A stretch of DNA of 64,000 nt from JAJTGZ01 sp964403525 (GTDB taxonomy: Bacteria > Planctomycetota > Phycisphaerae > Phycisphaerales > UBA1924): the NCBI GenBank assembly GCA_964403525.1, contig CAYOGE010000016.1, forward strand, positions 9,737 through 73,736, read 5' to 3'. Below, one piece after another: positions 31,261 through 40,299 of the stretch. Both the position numbers and the translations under genes were made by a program. The notes beneath the pieces were generated by a model that saw only the letters and a list, made by a program, of their open reading frames with translations, did not search any database and was not told where the DNA came from. Within the stretch, counting starts at the first letter, position 1, and each line of letters starts with the position of its first letter.

Positions 31261-33657
31261 CTAGAGGTACCCCTCCGCACGCAACTGCCAGAGGACCTGG
31301 TTGCACAGCGGGCCCGCGACGCGCCCCCCCGAGCCGCCGTACTCGACCATCACCGAGACCGCGTAGAGCGGCTCGCCACCCTCGCGCCCAACCAGCACCA
31401 CGAACCAGGAGTGGTCCAGCGAGACCCGCTCGCTGCCGCTGCCGACGTACTTGCCCGAGTCGGCGGTGCCGCTCTTGCCCCACACGCGCACGCCCGGCAG
31501 GTTGAAGGTGTTCTCGCGCATCGTCACACCGTCGGGCGCCACGAAGCTGATGTGGTGCCCCGTGCCGCGCTCCTCGCCCACCGAACGCTCCAGCCCGCGC
31601 AGGGCGAGCGCCACCGCCTGCGGCTTGAAGCCGAGGTCGAAGCGCTGCTGAGCCGGCGCGCCGGCGTCGGTGCGGATGCGCGGCGTGAGGCGTATGCCGC
31701 CGCGGGCGAGGGTGCTGTAGGCGTCGGCCGCGTGCAGGGGCGTCCATCCGAGCAACCCCTGGCCGATGCCGAGCATGGCGCAGTCCGCCTCTGAATAGCG
31801 CGGCGCCTTGGGCGCGGGGCGCGCGACACCCTCCGTGCCCATCTCGGCCTCGTCGGCCGCCGACCGCTCCGCCGATGCGTTGAGCACCTCGCCGGGGAAC
31901 TGGAACCCCATGCCGATGTTGGGCTGCACGGTCCCCGGAGCCTCGCCGACGCCCAGCTTGCCGTACCACTCGGCGAGGTGGTCGGGCCCCAGCCGGGCGG
32001 CGAGGGTAAAGAAGAAGATGTTGCACGAGGCCATGATCGCGTCGGTCGCGTCGGGGTCGTGGCCGAGCTGTATCGAGTGGGTGATGTGCGGCGGCTGCTT
32101 GTAGATCCAGCAGCGCATCAGGTTGGTCTGGTTCGGGAAGTAATGGCCGGTGCAGGCGATCCGCTCGCCGCCCGGGCCGCTGTCACAGTTGTACACACCC
32201 TGCGCCGCCGCGAAGTTGAGGACCAGCGGCTTGACGATCGAGCCCGGCGCGTAGCGCTTGCCGAACGCCCGGTTGAGGAAGGGGAGCGCGCTCGCCGCCG
32301 AAGGCTCCGCCCGGCCGGCCTTGGCGGCGTTCGCCCGCTCTTTCTCCAGCCACTCCCTGTCGGCGTCGTAGACGAGGATCGAGTCGGGGTCGTCGCGCAG
32401 CTGCTGCCGGGTGAAGACGGGCGTGCTCACCAGCGCGAGCACGTCGCTGGTCTTGACATCCATCACCACCACCGCCGCGGGGAGGCGCGTGCCCACCGCG
32501 ATGGCGTGGTTGTTGTGGAAGGGCTGCACGGTCGTCAGGCCCGCCTCGGGGCTCATCAGGGCCTGGATGCGCGCCTGCAGCGCCGCGTCGAGCGAGAGCG
32601 TCACGTTGCCGCCACCCTTCCGCTCGACGGCCTGCTTCTCCCCGGTGTCGAGCTGCTCGACCTCCATGCCGCGCGAGCCGCGCAGGTCCGACTCTGCGCT
32701 GCGCTCGATGCCGGTGACGCCGATCGCGTCGGTGTCGACGTACCCCCCAAGGTCAAGCAGCGCCGTGCCGTCCTGCCTGCGGTTCATCGGGCGCTTGGCG
32801 AGCTCCTCGCGGTAGAGGCCCGTCCGCATCCACCCGACCACCGCCGTCGCCACGCCGCTCGACTCAACCTCCAGCGGCGCGTCGGAGCGGAGCGGGCCGG
32901 GGAAGCCGCGCCGGTCGATCGTCACGGCCATCTCTTCGAGCGGGTACTCGCGAGTCGCCCCGTCGACCAGACGCATGCCCGGCAGCATCCCCTCCGCCGC
33001 CGCCCGCTCGCCGCTGGGGAACGCGAACGCCACCGCGTCGTCGAGCCCGCGCACCAGCACGTGCGCCACCGTCTGCTCGCGGATGGGGCGCTCGACGTCG
33101 GCGAGGTTGACCTCGCTCAGCTCGCGCCCACGCTCCAGCGCCTCCTTCTCGGCGACGGTTCGGTTGTACTCGTTCAAGTCCGCGGCCATCACGCTGACAC
33201 GCTTCACCAGCGCCTGGCGGCGGGACTCCAGCTCCTCGCGGCTCACACCCGACCACCGCGCCAGCGCAGACCACGCCCGCTCGAGCCGCTCGATGTACTT
33301 CGGGGCGACAAGCTGGATGACCGCCTCCCGCTCCGACGGGGGGAGCTCGTTCCACCGCGGCGTGTTCTTCTTCGCCTCCCGCGCGGCCTGCAGGAACGCC
33401 CACTGCCCGCTGATGAGCGAGTAGTCAACCTTCACGTCAAAGCCCGGGCGGTCCTGCGCCAGCACGCGCCCCTTGCGGTCAAGAACCTCGCCGCGCGTGG
33501 TGTCGATCAGCCGCGACGACACCAGCCGCGCCTCAGACTGCCTCGAGAGCTGGTCACCCTTGAGCAGCGCAAGCTGCGTCAGTCGCGCCAGCGGGATCAG
33601 CGCCCCAGCCGCCACCAGCACCGCCACCAGCGCCAGCCGCCGGTGGAACATCGACAT
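31261..33657 (-). CDS. mrdA: Penicillin-binding protein 2 (peptidoglycan transpeptidase)
   Basis: Class B PBP with an N-terminal membrane anchor (LALVAVLVAAGALIPLARL), a pedestal region and a transpeptidase domain. The three catalytic motifs are YAPGSIVKPLV (S-x-x-K, about residue 480), SCN in IMASCNIFFF and KSGTAD near the C terminus. About 798 aa. The start is MSMFHRRLAL at 33657; an ATG at 33651 has slightly better spacing from GAGGG and an upstream one at 33675 is also possible. It precedes rodA and makes the elongasome pair. Confidence 0.92.
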   Translation of the reverse strand: MSMFHRRLALVAVLVAAGALIPLARLTQLALLKGDQLSRQSEARLVSSRLIDTTRGEVLDRKGRVLAQDRPGFDVKVDYSLISGQWAFLQAAREAKKNTPRWNELPPSEREAVIQLVAPKYIERLERAWSALARWSGVSREELESRRQALVKRVSVMAADLNEYNRTVAEKEALERGRELSEVNLADVERPIREQTVAHVLVRGLDDAVAFAFPSGERAAAEGMLPGMRLVDGATREYPLEEMAVTIDRRGFPGPLRSDAPLEVESSGVATAVVGWMRTGLYREELAKRPMNRRQDGTALLDLGGYVDTDAIGVTGIERSAESDLRGSRGMEVEQLDTGEKQAVERKGGGNVTLSLDAALQARIQALMSPEAGLTTVQPFHNNHAIAVGTRLPAAVVVMDVKTSDVLALVSTPVFTRQQLRDDPDSILVYDADREWLEKERANAAKAGRAEPSAASALPFLNRAFGKRYAPGSIVKPLVLNFAAAQGVYNCDSGPGGERIACTGHYFPNQTNLMRCWIYKQPPHITHSIQLGHDPDATDAIMASCNIFFFTLAARLGPDHLAEWYGKLGVGEAPGTVQPNIGMGFQFPGEVLNASAERSAADEAEMGTEGVARPAPKAPRYSEADCAMLGIGQGLLGWTPLHAADAYSTLARGGIRLTPRIRTDAGAPAQQRFDLGFKPQAVALALRGLERSVGEERGTGHHISFVAPDGVTMRENTFNLPGVRVWGKSGTADSGKYVGSGSERVSLDHSWFVVLVGREGGEPLYAVSVMVEYGGSGGRVAGPLCNQVLWQLRAEGYL

Positions 33658-33750
33658 TCCCTCTACGCTCGGCATGCCGGGCCCCGTCCTACGCCTACCG
33701 CCGTCACCGCCCGCACGCCCATCCGTGGGCGCGCGTCCTCTCGCCGCCGA

Positions 33751-34659
33751 TCAGCTCTCGCTCGCGTCCTGGGCTTCGCTGCGACCGCCCGCGCCGAAAC
33801 CGTCTTTCCAGCGGGTGATGCGCGCGTACGCGTTGTGGTTGTGGATCGACTCGAAGTTCTCCGAGCCGATGCTGTACCAGGCGATCCGCGGCTCGCCCTC
33901 CATCGCCAGCGCCAGGTCGCGCACGATGTCCTCGACAAACTTCGGGTTCTCGTACGCCTCCTCGGTCACGTGCTTCTCGTCGGGGCGCTTGAGCACCGAG
34001 TAGACCTGGCACGACGCCGACCCCTCCAGGATCGCCGCCAGGTCTTCGATCCACAGCACGCCCTTGCCCGGCACGGTGCGCACCTTCGCCTCGATCAGGC
34101 ACCGCTGGTTGTGCGCCCCGAACCGGCTGATCTCCTTGCTGCACGGGCAGAGGCTGGTGGCGGGGGCGCTCACGCCCATCACAAAGTCAACGTCGTCGGC
34201 CCCACCCGCCCCACCCGGCCCGGCATCGCACGAGAACGTCACCTTGTAGTCCATCAGCCCCACGTGCCCCGTCACCGGCGCCGCCTTCTTGATGAAATAG
34301 GTGAACTCTGCGGAGAAGTGGGCGCGGCGCGCGTTGAGCCGGCGCGCGATCGAGCGCGTGATCTCCGGGATGCTCGCCGGCGTGACCGCCGGAGCCGTCC
34401 CCGCCTGCTGGTCGTTGAGCGCCTCCAGGAAGCGGCTCATGTGCGTCCCCTTCTGGTCGGCCGGGAGCGAGACATACATGTTGATCGTCGCGACGGTGGT
34501 CTGTTCTCCACCCCCAACCCGCGGCGCGTGCGCCAGGCGGATGGGGTACGTCACGCCCTTTACCCCCACGCGGTCGATCGCCACGTTCCGCGTGTCGCGC
34601 AGGCCCTGCACATCGGGCATCGCAGCCACACCGCTCGTTCCAGTCCCGTTGTGCGCCAC
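33751..34659 (-). CDS. folE2: GTP cyclohydrolase FolE2 (GCYH-IB)
   Basis: Type IB GTP cyclohydrolase making dihydroneopterin triphosphate for folate and for 7-deazaguanine. The conserved SLCPCSKEISRFGAHNQRC holds the metal-binding cysteine, and DVDFVMGVSAPATSLCPC, FSAEFTYFIKK and SENFESIHNHNAYA are typical. 302 aa. The start is a GTG at 34659 with GGTGG seven bases upstream; an internal ATG at the MPDVQG position is weaker. It lies alone, between PBP2 and a membrane protein. Confidence 0.93.
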   Translation of the reverse strand: MAHNGTGTSGVAAMPDVQGLRDTRNVAIDRVGVKGVTYPIRLAHAPRVGGGEQTTVATINMYVSLPADQKGTHMSRFLEALNDQQAGTAPAVTPASIPEITRSIARRLNARRAHFSAEFTYFIKKAAPVTGHVGLMDYKVTFSCDAGPGGAGGADDVDFVMGVSAPATSLCPCSKEISRFGAHNQRCLIEAKVRTVPGKGVLWIEDLAAILEGSASCQVYSVLKRPDEKHVTEEAYENPKFVEDIVRDLALAMEGEPRIAWYSIGSENFESIHNHNAYARITRWKDGFGAGGRSEAQDASES

Positions 34660-34795
34660 TGAAAAACCACCTTTCCAGGACGCCAGGCGCCCTTCCCGTC
34701 ATTCTAGGTCAACAGGCGACCGTTCCCCCCCGCCGGGGCCCGATCGCCAACGTGCGAACCGCGCCGTTTCGCAGCAACGCCGGCCCGGTTCGGAA

Positions 34796-35659
34796 TCAGG
34801 CCACATCTTCCGCCACGCGCCCCGCGTGGCCGAGCAGCCCTTTGGCAATGTAGAGGCCGACCGGAACGCCCAGACACACGCCGGCGGCGCCATCAAGACC
34901 CGTCAACTGGGCCCATCGAGAAACCGTCCCCGCGATAATCGACGCGTGCAGCGTTGCATCGCCGCCGCCAGTCACAAGCGCAACCACCGGCCCGGCGACC
35001 GAAACAAGCAGGCAACCCGCCACCAGCGGCCACAACCGCACGTTGTGGTCCATCGCGTAGGCGATGATCCCGCCGACGATCCCGCCCGCCAGCGCTGCTC
35101 CGATCACCTGCCCCTTATACCCGCTCTGCGCCAGCAGCCACACGCCCAGAGCACCCCCCACCGCGCCGCAGGCGAAGGTGGTAAGCCACCCGGCAACGCC
35201 CGATCGGGCCGGCTCATCCGCCCCGTCCGGCACATCCTTGAGCCCCGTCCGCTCGATCAGCCATGCCGCGCCCACCACCAGCGCGGCAACGACCGCGCCC
35301 TCAATCGCCAGCATCGTCAGCGCGGAGCGCGTCCCCTCGCCCGTCTGCGCGTTCGCGCTGGCCATCACGATCTTTCGCAGCGTCCCAAACCCGAAGGCTC
35401 CCCAGGCCAGCACGACCCCCATGTCCAAGAGCCCGCCCCGCGCTCCAACCAGCCGCCCCGCCAGCAGGCCCATACCGGCGGCGATCACAACCGCCGCCAC
35501 GCCGACCACGGCCGAGAGCGCGGGCTTGGTGCTCAGCAGCAGGCTCGTGCCGTGCCCGCCGTTCACGTCCGTCGCCAGCATCGTGAGCTTCCAGGCGATC
35601 GCCCCGACCACCAGCAACGCCCCGTAGAACAGCCCGTACTTCACGATCGCGTCACGCAT
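34796..35659 (-). CDS. Polytopic membrane protein of unknown function
   Basis: 287 aa, about eight hydrophobic segments (LFYGALLVVGAIAWKL, VVGVAAVVIAAGMGLL, ALTMLAIEGAVVAALVVG, GAVGGALGVWLLAQ, VIGAALAGGIVGGIIAYAM, WPLVAGCLLVSVAGPVVALV). Start MRDAIVKYGLFYG at 35659; the longer open frame upstream is antisense to the next gene and is not used. No motif identifies a transport or enzyme role. It is divergent from the membrane protein gene at 35741. Confidence 0.72.
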   Translation of the reverse strand: MRDAIVKYGLFYGALLVVGAIAWKLTMLATDVNGGHGTSLLLSTKPALSAVVGVAAVVIAAGMGLLAGRLVGARGGLLDMGVVLAWGAFGFGTLRKIVMASANAQTGEGTRSALTMLAIEGAVVAALVVGAAWLIERTGLKDVPDGADEPARSGVAGWLTTFACGAVGGALGVWLLAQSGYKGQVIGAALAGGIVGGIIAYAMDHNVRLWPLVAGCLLVSVAGPVVALVTGGGDATLHASIIAGTVSRWAQLTGLDGAAGVCLGVPVGLYIAKGLLGHAGRVAEDVA

Positions 35660-35740
35660 GGTCCCACGGTATGCCGCAACCGCACGGGCCCTCGCGCTCG
35701 TGCGCCCCGATTCACCCCTCGCTTCCGCTACCATCCCCGC

Positions 35741-36949
35741 ATGCTCGCGAATCGACCGCCCCTGCCAACCTCGCCGCCCGGCCCGCCACCCGCAGGCCCA
35801 CTCCAGGCCGCAACGCACCGCTCACCCGTCACGCTCCAAGACCTCCTCGACGACCTGCTCTGGCCGCACCTGCTGCGGAGCTGGAAGCTCGCGCTGGCGC
35901 CCGGCCGCGTGGCTCTCTGCTTTGTCGCGGTGGTCTTTATCGCAGCGCTCTGGGCCGTGACCAAGTCGGCCACCGGTCAGGACACACTCGGCGAGCTGTG
36001 GCTCAGCATCACCAGGGACTTCCAATCAATCGTCAAGGTCTTCTCCGGCCCCGAGGCCGCAACAGCCTCGGTCTACAGCCTTTTCATCCAGACCCCCGCT
36101 GACTTCGTACGTCAGTTCCCGGTTGTTGCGCTGGTGGTCGTCCCGGCGATCCTCTTCGTGTGGTGCATGGTCGGCGGCGCGGTCTGCCGCTCGTGCGCCT
36201 GCGAGGTTGCCCTCCGCGCTGCGCTCCCCTGGCGGCAGGCGATCAGCTTCGGGCTCAAGAAGTCACTGGCCCTCTTCGCCGCCCTCGCAGGCCCGCTGCT
36301 GCTGGTCTGGGCCGCGTGCCTGCTGCTGCGGCTGCTGGGGGTGGCACTGTTTACAACCAAGGCGCTCGGCCTGCTTGGGGGCGCAGCGTTCATCGCACCG
36401 CTGCTGCTTTGCCTGGTGATCTCCGTTGCGCTCTTCGCCTACCTGCTCGCCCACACGCTGCTGATCCCCGCCGTGGCCTGCGAGGGGACCGACTCGTTCG
36501 ACGCCGTGCAGCGGTGCTACGCCTACGCGCTCGCCCGCCCGGGCCGGCTCGTCGGCTACACCATCATCTCGGTGTTCAGCGTCGTTCCCGCGATGGTCAT
36601 CGTCGGCGTGATCGTCGCCTTCGCCATCATCGCCGCCGCCTCCCTTACCGGCGCCCCGCTCGCTGCGCCCGATGCTGTCTTCCCCGAACAGTTCCACCCC
36701 GGCGGGGGCGAGCACCTCGGTGTCACCCGGTGGATGGTGCGTGCCTGGACCGTGCTGATCGTCGGCATCGGCCTCGCCTATTTCGTCTCGCTCTACTTCT
36801 GCGCTGCGACCAACCTCTACCTCGTCATCCGTCGCCTGGTCGACGGCCAGGACATCGCCGAGATCTGGCTGCCACCCCCCACCTCCGCGCCCACCGCCCC
36901 GCCCACACCCGCCCCGATCGCGGTTCCTGAAAAGGCCGACTACACCTGA
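35741..36949 (+). CDS. Polytopic membrane protein of unknown function
   Basis: 402 aa. A proline-rich cytoplasmic tail (residues 1-30) leads into about six hydrophobic segments: ALCFVAVVFIAALWAV, VVALVVVPAILFVWCMVGGA, ALAGPLLLVWAACLLLRLLG, AFIAPLLLCLVISVALFAYL, IISVFSVVPAMVIVGVIVAF and AWTVLIVGIGLAYFVSLYF. LLWPHLLRSWKLALAPGR before the first one is typical of planctomycete hypothetical membrane proteins. The C terminus is Pro/Ala-rich. The open frame upstream to 34301 is a shadow of folE2. Its TGA overlaps the next ATG. Confidence 0.75.
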   Translation: MLANRPPLPTSPPGPPPAGPLQAATHRSPVTLQDLLDDLLWPHLLRSWKLALAPGRVALCFVAVVFIAALWAVTKSATGQDTLGELWLSITRDFQSIVKVFSGPEAATASVYSLFIQTPADFVRQFPVVALVVVPAILFVWCMVGGAVCRSCACEVALRAALPWRQAISFGLKKSLALFAALAGPLLLVWAACLLLRLLGVALFTTKALGLLGGAAFIAPLLLCLVISVALFAYLLAHTLLIPAVACEGTDSFDAVQRCYAYALARPGRLVGYTIISVFSVVPAMVIVGVIVAFAIIAAASLTGAPLAAPDAVFPEQFHPGGGEHLGVTRWMVRAWTVLIVGIGLAYFVSLYFCAATNLYLVIRRLVDGQDIAEIWLPPPTSAPTAPPTPAPIAVPEKADYT

Positions 36950-37248
36950 TGGGCGACCTCACCATCATCCAGCCGCGGCAGGCGCTGGCGCACGCCATCG
37001 CCGGTCTGCTCGCCGAGTCGTCTGTGAAGTCCATCGTGCTGCACGTGACGGGCGCTGCGCCCGAGCACCTCGCGACCCGAACCGCTGACCTGCCCGCGCG
37101 CCTGCGGAGCGCGCCGAGCGGCACGCGCATTTCAACCCAGAGCGGGCACACGATCACGCTGACCGACAAGGGCTGCACGGTCACCGGGCCCGCCGGACCG
37201 CTGCTGGACGCGTTCGCAGCAAGCACCGACGGGTGCACACCGCTGTAG
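36949..37248 (+). CDS. Small uncharacterised protein
   Basis: 99 aa, not recognised. Its ATG overlaps the upstream stop by one base (TGATG), so it is probably translated from the same message. Sequence: MGDLTIIQPRQALAHAIAGL, then VKSIVLHVTGAAPEHLATRT and ISTQSGHTITLTDKGCTVTG. It looks like a soluble alpha/beta protein. Its stop is directly abutted by the end of the convergent zinc-ribbon gene. Confidence 0.6.
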   Translation: MGDLTIIQPRQALAHAIAGLLAESSVKSIVLHVTGAAPEHLATRTADLPARLRSAPSGTRISTQSGHTITLTDKGCTVTGPAGPLLDAFAASTDGCTPL

Positions 37249-37665
37249 TCACCGCGCCTTCTTCAAATCGATCCCCGCGTCCTTCCATGCAAGCCGGTCA
37301 AGATCGATGTCAAATCGCTCGCCGCACTCGGGGCAGTGCCCCTGATCGGGCAGCCCGGCCAGGCTGTGCCCGCACTGCGTGCACAGGCGACCGCCGCTGG
37401 CGACAAAGTCACGCCGGACCTTCCGCGTCTTGTAGCAGACGATGCAGATCGCGATGAACTGACCCGCGAACATCCCCACCGGATCAGCCACGATGAACCA
37501 CACCGACGTTCGCCACGGTGAGTTCAGTCTCCACGCAACCAGGCCGCCCATCACCACCATCCATCCAATCGGCAGCAGCCACCACCACAGCAACCGCCGG
37601 ATGGGCCGAGGCATGCGCTTGTAGGAGTAACGCCAGTACTCAAACACCACGACGCCCCTCTCCAT
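37249..37665 (-). CDS. Membrane protein with C-terminal zinc ribbon
   Basis: 138 aa. Two hydrophobic segments (RRLLWWWLLPIGWMVVMGGL and SVWFIVADPVGMFAGQFIAI) are followed by CTQCGHSLAGLPDQGHCPECGERFD, a four-cysteine zinc ribbon (CxxC about 13 residues before CPEC) frequent in planctomycete small proteins. The start is uncertain: ATG 37665 gives MERGVVVFEYWRYS and overlaps the truB end by 26 bases; an ATG at 37614 (MPRPIRRLL) is the alternative. A similar protein lies at 60946-61323. Confidence 0.68.
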   Translation of the reverse strand: MERGVVVFEYWRYSYKRMPRPIRRLLWWWLLPIGWMVVMGGLVAWRLNSPWRTSVWFIVADPVGMFAGQFIAICIVCYKTRKVRRDFVASGGRLCTQCGHSLAGLPDQGHCPECGERFDIDLDRLAWKDAGIDLKKAR

Positions 37666-38395
37666 CGGGGCTGACCTCCAACAGGTCCGACTGCCCCATC
37701 TTCTCCGGCAGCCCGTCGAGCCGCTGCGCACGCTCGATCCCCCACTCGCCAACGCGCGTGCGCCGCAGTGACCTCAAGCACCCGCCCGTCCCCAGGACGC
37801 CGCCGATGTCCCGCGCAAGCGAGCGGATGTACGTCCCCTTGCCGCACTCAACCTCCACCGTCAGCAGCGGCCACGCGTACGCCTTCACCTCGACGCGGTC
37901 GATCCGCACCGGCCGCGCTGCCAGCTTCACATCTTCGCCGCGCCGCGCCATGTCGTAGGCCCGCTCGCCGTCGACCTTCATCGCGCTGTACGCTGGCGGC
38001 GTCTGCATCACCGCCGCGCCGACAAACCGGACACACGCGGCGTCCACGGCCGCGCGGCTCGGCGCCACGGCGACAGCCACTTCAGCCTTCTCCCCCTCCT
38101 GATCATCGGTGCTCGAGAAGCACGAGAGGTCGATCTCGGCGACATACACCTTCGTCCCCGCCATCACGCGCTCGCACAGCTTCGTCGCCTTGCCGACCAT
38201 CACCACCAGCACGCCCGTCGCCAGCGGGTCGAGCGTCCCGCCGTGCCCCACCTTCACACGCTTGGGCGCGCCGCCCTGAACAAGTCGCCAGCGGATGCGC
38301 CGGCACACGTCCATCGACGTCGGCCCCAGCGGCTTGTCGATCACCAGCAGGCCGCACGGCGTCGGCACAGGTTGGTTCGCGGGCCCTTCGCTCAC
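37640..38395 (-). CDS. truB: tRNA pseudouridine-55 synthase
   Basis: Makes pseudouridine 55 in the T-loop of tRNAs. Catalytic region VGHGGTLDPLATGVLVVMVG contains the essential Asp; GLLVIDKPLGPTSMDVCRRI opens the domain, and PPAYSAMKVDGERAYDMARR and CGKGTYIRSLARDIG are classic. 251 aa. The start is a GTG at 38395 that overlaps the stop of the upstream glycosyltransferase gene (GTGA), with GGAAGG ahead of it. The longer frame upstream is the antisense of that gene and is not used. Confidence 0.93.
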   Translation of the reverse strand: MSEGPANQPVPTPCGLLVIDKPLGPTSMDVCRRIRWRLVQGGAPKRVKVGHGGTLDPLATGVLVVMVGKATKLCERVMAGTKVYVAEIDLSCFSSTDDQEGEKAEVAVAVAPSRAAVDAACVRFVGAAVMQTPPAYSAMKVDGERAYDMARRGEDVKLAARPVRIDRVEVKAYAWPLLTVEVECGKGTYIRSLARDIGGVLGTGGCLRSLRRTRVGEWGIERAQRLDGLPEKMGQSDLLEVSPDGEGRRGV

Positions 38396-40299
38396 GGCTT
38401 CACCTTCCACGCCGGCGGCGGCGGATCGCTGTAGCGCCCGTCGCTCCATCGCACCGGCGCGAGCACGGAATAACCACCCACCGACCACCCGTCGCGGTGC
38501 AGCGCATCGGCCGAGGGCGTGCCGATCAACACGCCGGCTGGGTTCTCCGCCAGCCACGCCGCCTGGTCCTTCGCGCTGATCTTCTGCACGCGCCCGCGGC
38601 TCTGGAACACCACGCTGTCCTCGTGATACACAGAGGCCAGCGGCCGCTCGCCGCGCGGGTCGATCGCCCGCACCTGATCGAAGATGCGCGCCGTCAAGTT
38701 GCCAGTCAGCAGCCGCGGACGCTCGGCGCGCTCCAGCAGCGGCACAACCACGTGCAGCACCATCGCAAGCTGAAACGCCGCGACGCACACGGCCGTCACG
38801 CCGGCCGAAACCCAGCGCTGCCCCCGAATGAACTGCACCGCCACCAGCAACCCGCCCCACGCCGGCACGGCGATCAGGCCGACGATGAAGACCGCCGCCC
38901 CAACCTTTACGTCTCGCGTTGCGTCCCCCAGCATCACCGCGGCGCACGCCGCGAGCGGCAGCAGCGCTCCCACCGCAAACCATCCCCACACGCCGAGCCG
39001 CCCGCCAACCCTCAGCCGCGCCTGGGATGAGAAGAACGCCCGCGCTGTCAGCAGCGCCAGCGCCGGGTAGAGCGGCATCGTGTAGTGCGGCAGCTTCGCC
39101 GGTGAGAGTTCAAACACGATCCACGCCGGCACAAGCCACGCGAGCAGGAACAACTCGGCGCCGCGGCCATCGGCTCGCCCGCGGATCGCCGTAAGCCGAG
39201 CACGCACGCGACCCCAAACCGACGAAGCGCGCCCTTCCGTTCCTCCAGTGCTCAGGCCCCACGCCCGATCAACCGCCCGCCCAAACGCAGGCCAGACCAG
39301 CAGGCACCCCGGCCAGAAGAGCACGCCCAGCAGCAGCAGGTGAGCGCCCGGCGGCACAAAGCTCCGGCCGCCGTCTTTCGCCCCTGTCGCCGCCCGCAGG
39401 AAGACCTCACGCCACACCTCGCGCCCGTAGACATCAAGACCAACGTGGCTGCTCAGCAACCAAACCCACGGTGCTGCAACCGCCACGACAACCACCAACC
39501 CAATCAACGGGCGAGCGAGCCGCGCGGGCCTCAGGCTCCGCGTCGCCACGCACAACGCAGCCAACGCGCCGAGCACCACCAGCGGCGTGATGAACCCCTT
39601 CGTCAGCACGCCCAGCCCCACGCACACCCACAGTCCCAGCACCCAGCCAGTCCGACCGCCGCCGTGACTGCCACCCCTGTACACCAGCCACAGGCAAGCC
39701 ATCGCACCCGCCGTGCAGAACGTCAGCAACTGGTCCGCCCGCGCCTGATGGGCATCCCACACCACTATTGGAGATACCGCCAGCAGCGCGCCCGCGAGCC
39801 AAGCGACCCGCGCATCAAACATCCGCAGCCCCAGCCGCCACGTAATCAGCACCGTGCCGATCGCGCTGAGCAGGCTCGGCAGCCGGTAGATCCAGACCGC
39901 GTCCCGCGACGGATCGCCCCCCGTCATCGCCCACGCGCTCGCCACCTGCAACCAATAGATCAGCGGCGGCTTGTTCAGGCGCGGGGTGTTCTGGTACATC
40001 GGCACCACCCAGCCACCCGCGTGAAGCCCCAGCGGCAGCCCCGTCCGCTCATCCACTCTTAAGTCCTGATCGGCGGGCGGCAGCACCGCCTGCTCGAACA
40101 TCTGCCGGCTCGCCTGGGCAAACCGGCACTCGTCCCGGTCAACCGCCGGGATTGTCCACAGCCCCGGCAGATACACTGCCAGACAGAGCACCACCAGCGA
40201 GACCCCCGCCACCCTCCACAACCGCGCGCGCGCACGCCACCGGCCGCCGCCCACTCCGCCCTCCCCGCCGATCGCACTCGCACCATTGACCGTTGACAC
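38392..40299 (-). CDS. GT39/ArnT-like polyprenyl-phosphate glycosyltransferase
   Basis: Large integral membrane protein (about 635 aa, twelve or so hydrophobic segments) of the PMT/ArnT type, which moves a sugar from a lipid-phosphate donor. The first loop holds PAVDRDECRFAQASRQMFE, with the catalytic acidic residues, and later YQNTPRLNKPPLIYWLQ and DAHQARADQLLTFCTA. The C-terminal part is soluble. Start uncertain: GTG 40299 is listed; ATG 40350 has GGGAGA upstream but would overlap the divergent PAP2 gene by 65 bases. The substrate is unknown. Confidence 0.82.
   Translation of the reverse strand: MSTVNGASAIGGEGGVGGGRWRARARLWRVAGVSLVVLCLAVYLPGLWTIPAVDRDECRFAQASRQMFEQAVLPPADQDLRVDERTGLPLGLHAGGWVVPMYQNTPRLNKPPLIYWLQVASAWAMTGGDPSRDAVWIYRLPSLLSAIGTVLITWRLGLRMFDARVAWLAGALLAVSPIVVWDAHQARADQLLTFCTAGAMACLWLVYRGGSHGGGRTGWVLGLWVCVGLGVLTKGFITPLVVLGALAALCVATRSLRPARLARPLIGLVVVVAVAAPWVWLLSSHVGLDVYGREVWREVFLRAATGAKDGGRSFVPPGAHLLLLGVLFWPGCLLVWPAFGRAVDRAWGLSTGGTEGRASSVWGRVRARLTAIRGRADGRGAELFLLAWLVPAWIVFELSPAKLPHYTMPLYPALALLTARAFFSSQARLRVGGRLGVWGWFAVGALLPLAACAAVMLGDATRDVKVGAAVFIVGLIAVPAWGGLLVAVQFIRGQRWVSAGVTAVCVAAFQLAMVLHVVVPLLERAERPRLLTGNLTARIFDQVRAIDPRGERPLASVYHEDSVVFQSRGRVQKISAKDQAAWLAENPAGVLIGTPSADALHRDGWSVGGYSVLAPVRWSDGRYSDPPPPAWKVKP

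Noticed and set aside
31978..34662. An 894-codon plus-strand open frame
   Set aside because: Antisense to mrdA and folE2, very rich in Arg, Ala and His, with no domain.
34301..35740. The upstream 480 codons in frame with the membrane protein gene at 35741
   Set aside because: They are antisense to folE2 and the 34796 membrane protein; the real gene starts at the ATG at 35741.
38396..38989. Long N-terminal extension of truB
   Set aside because: It lies wholly inside the GT39-type gene in another frame; the GTG at 38395 with a ribosome site fits TruB length.
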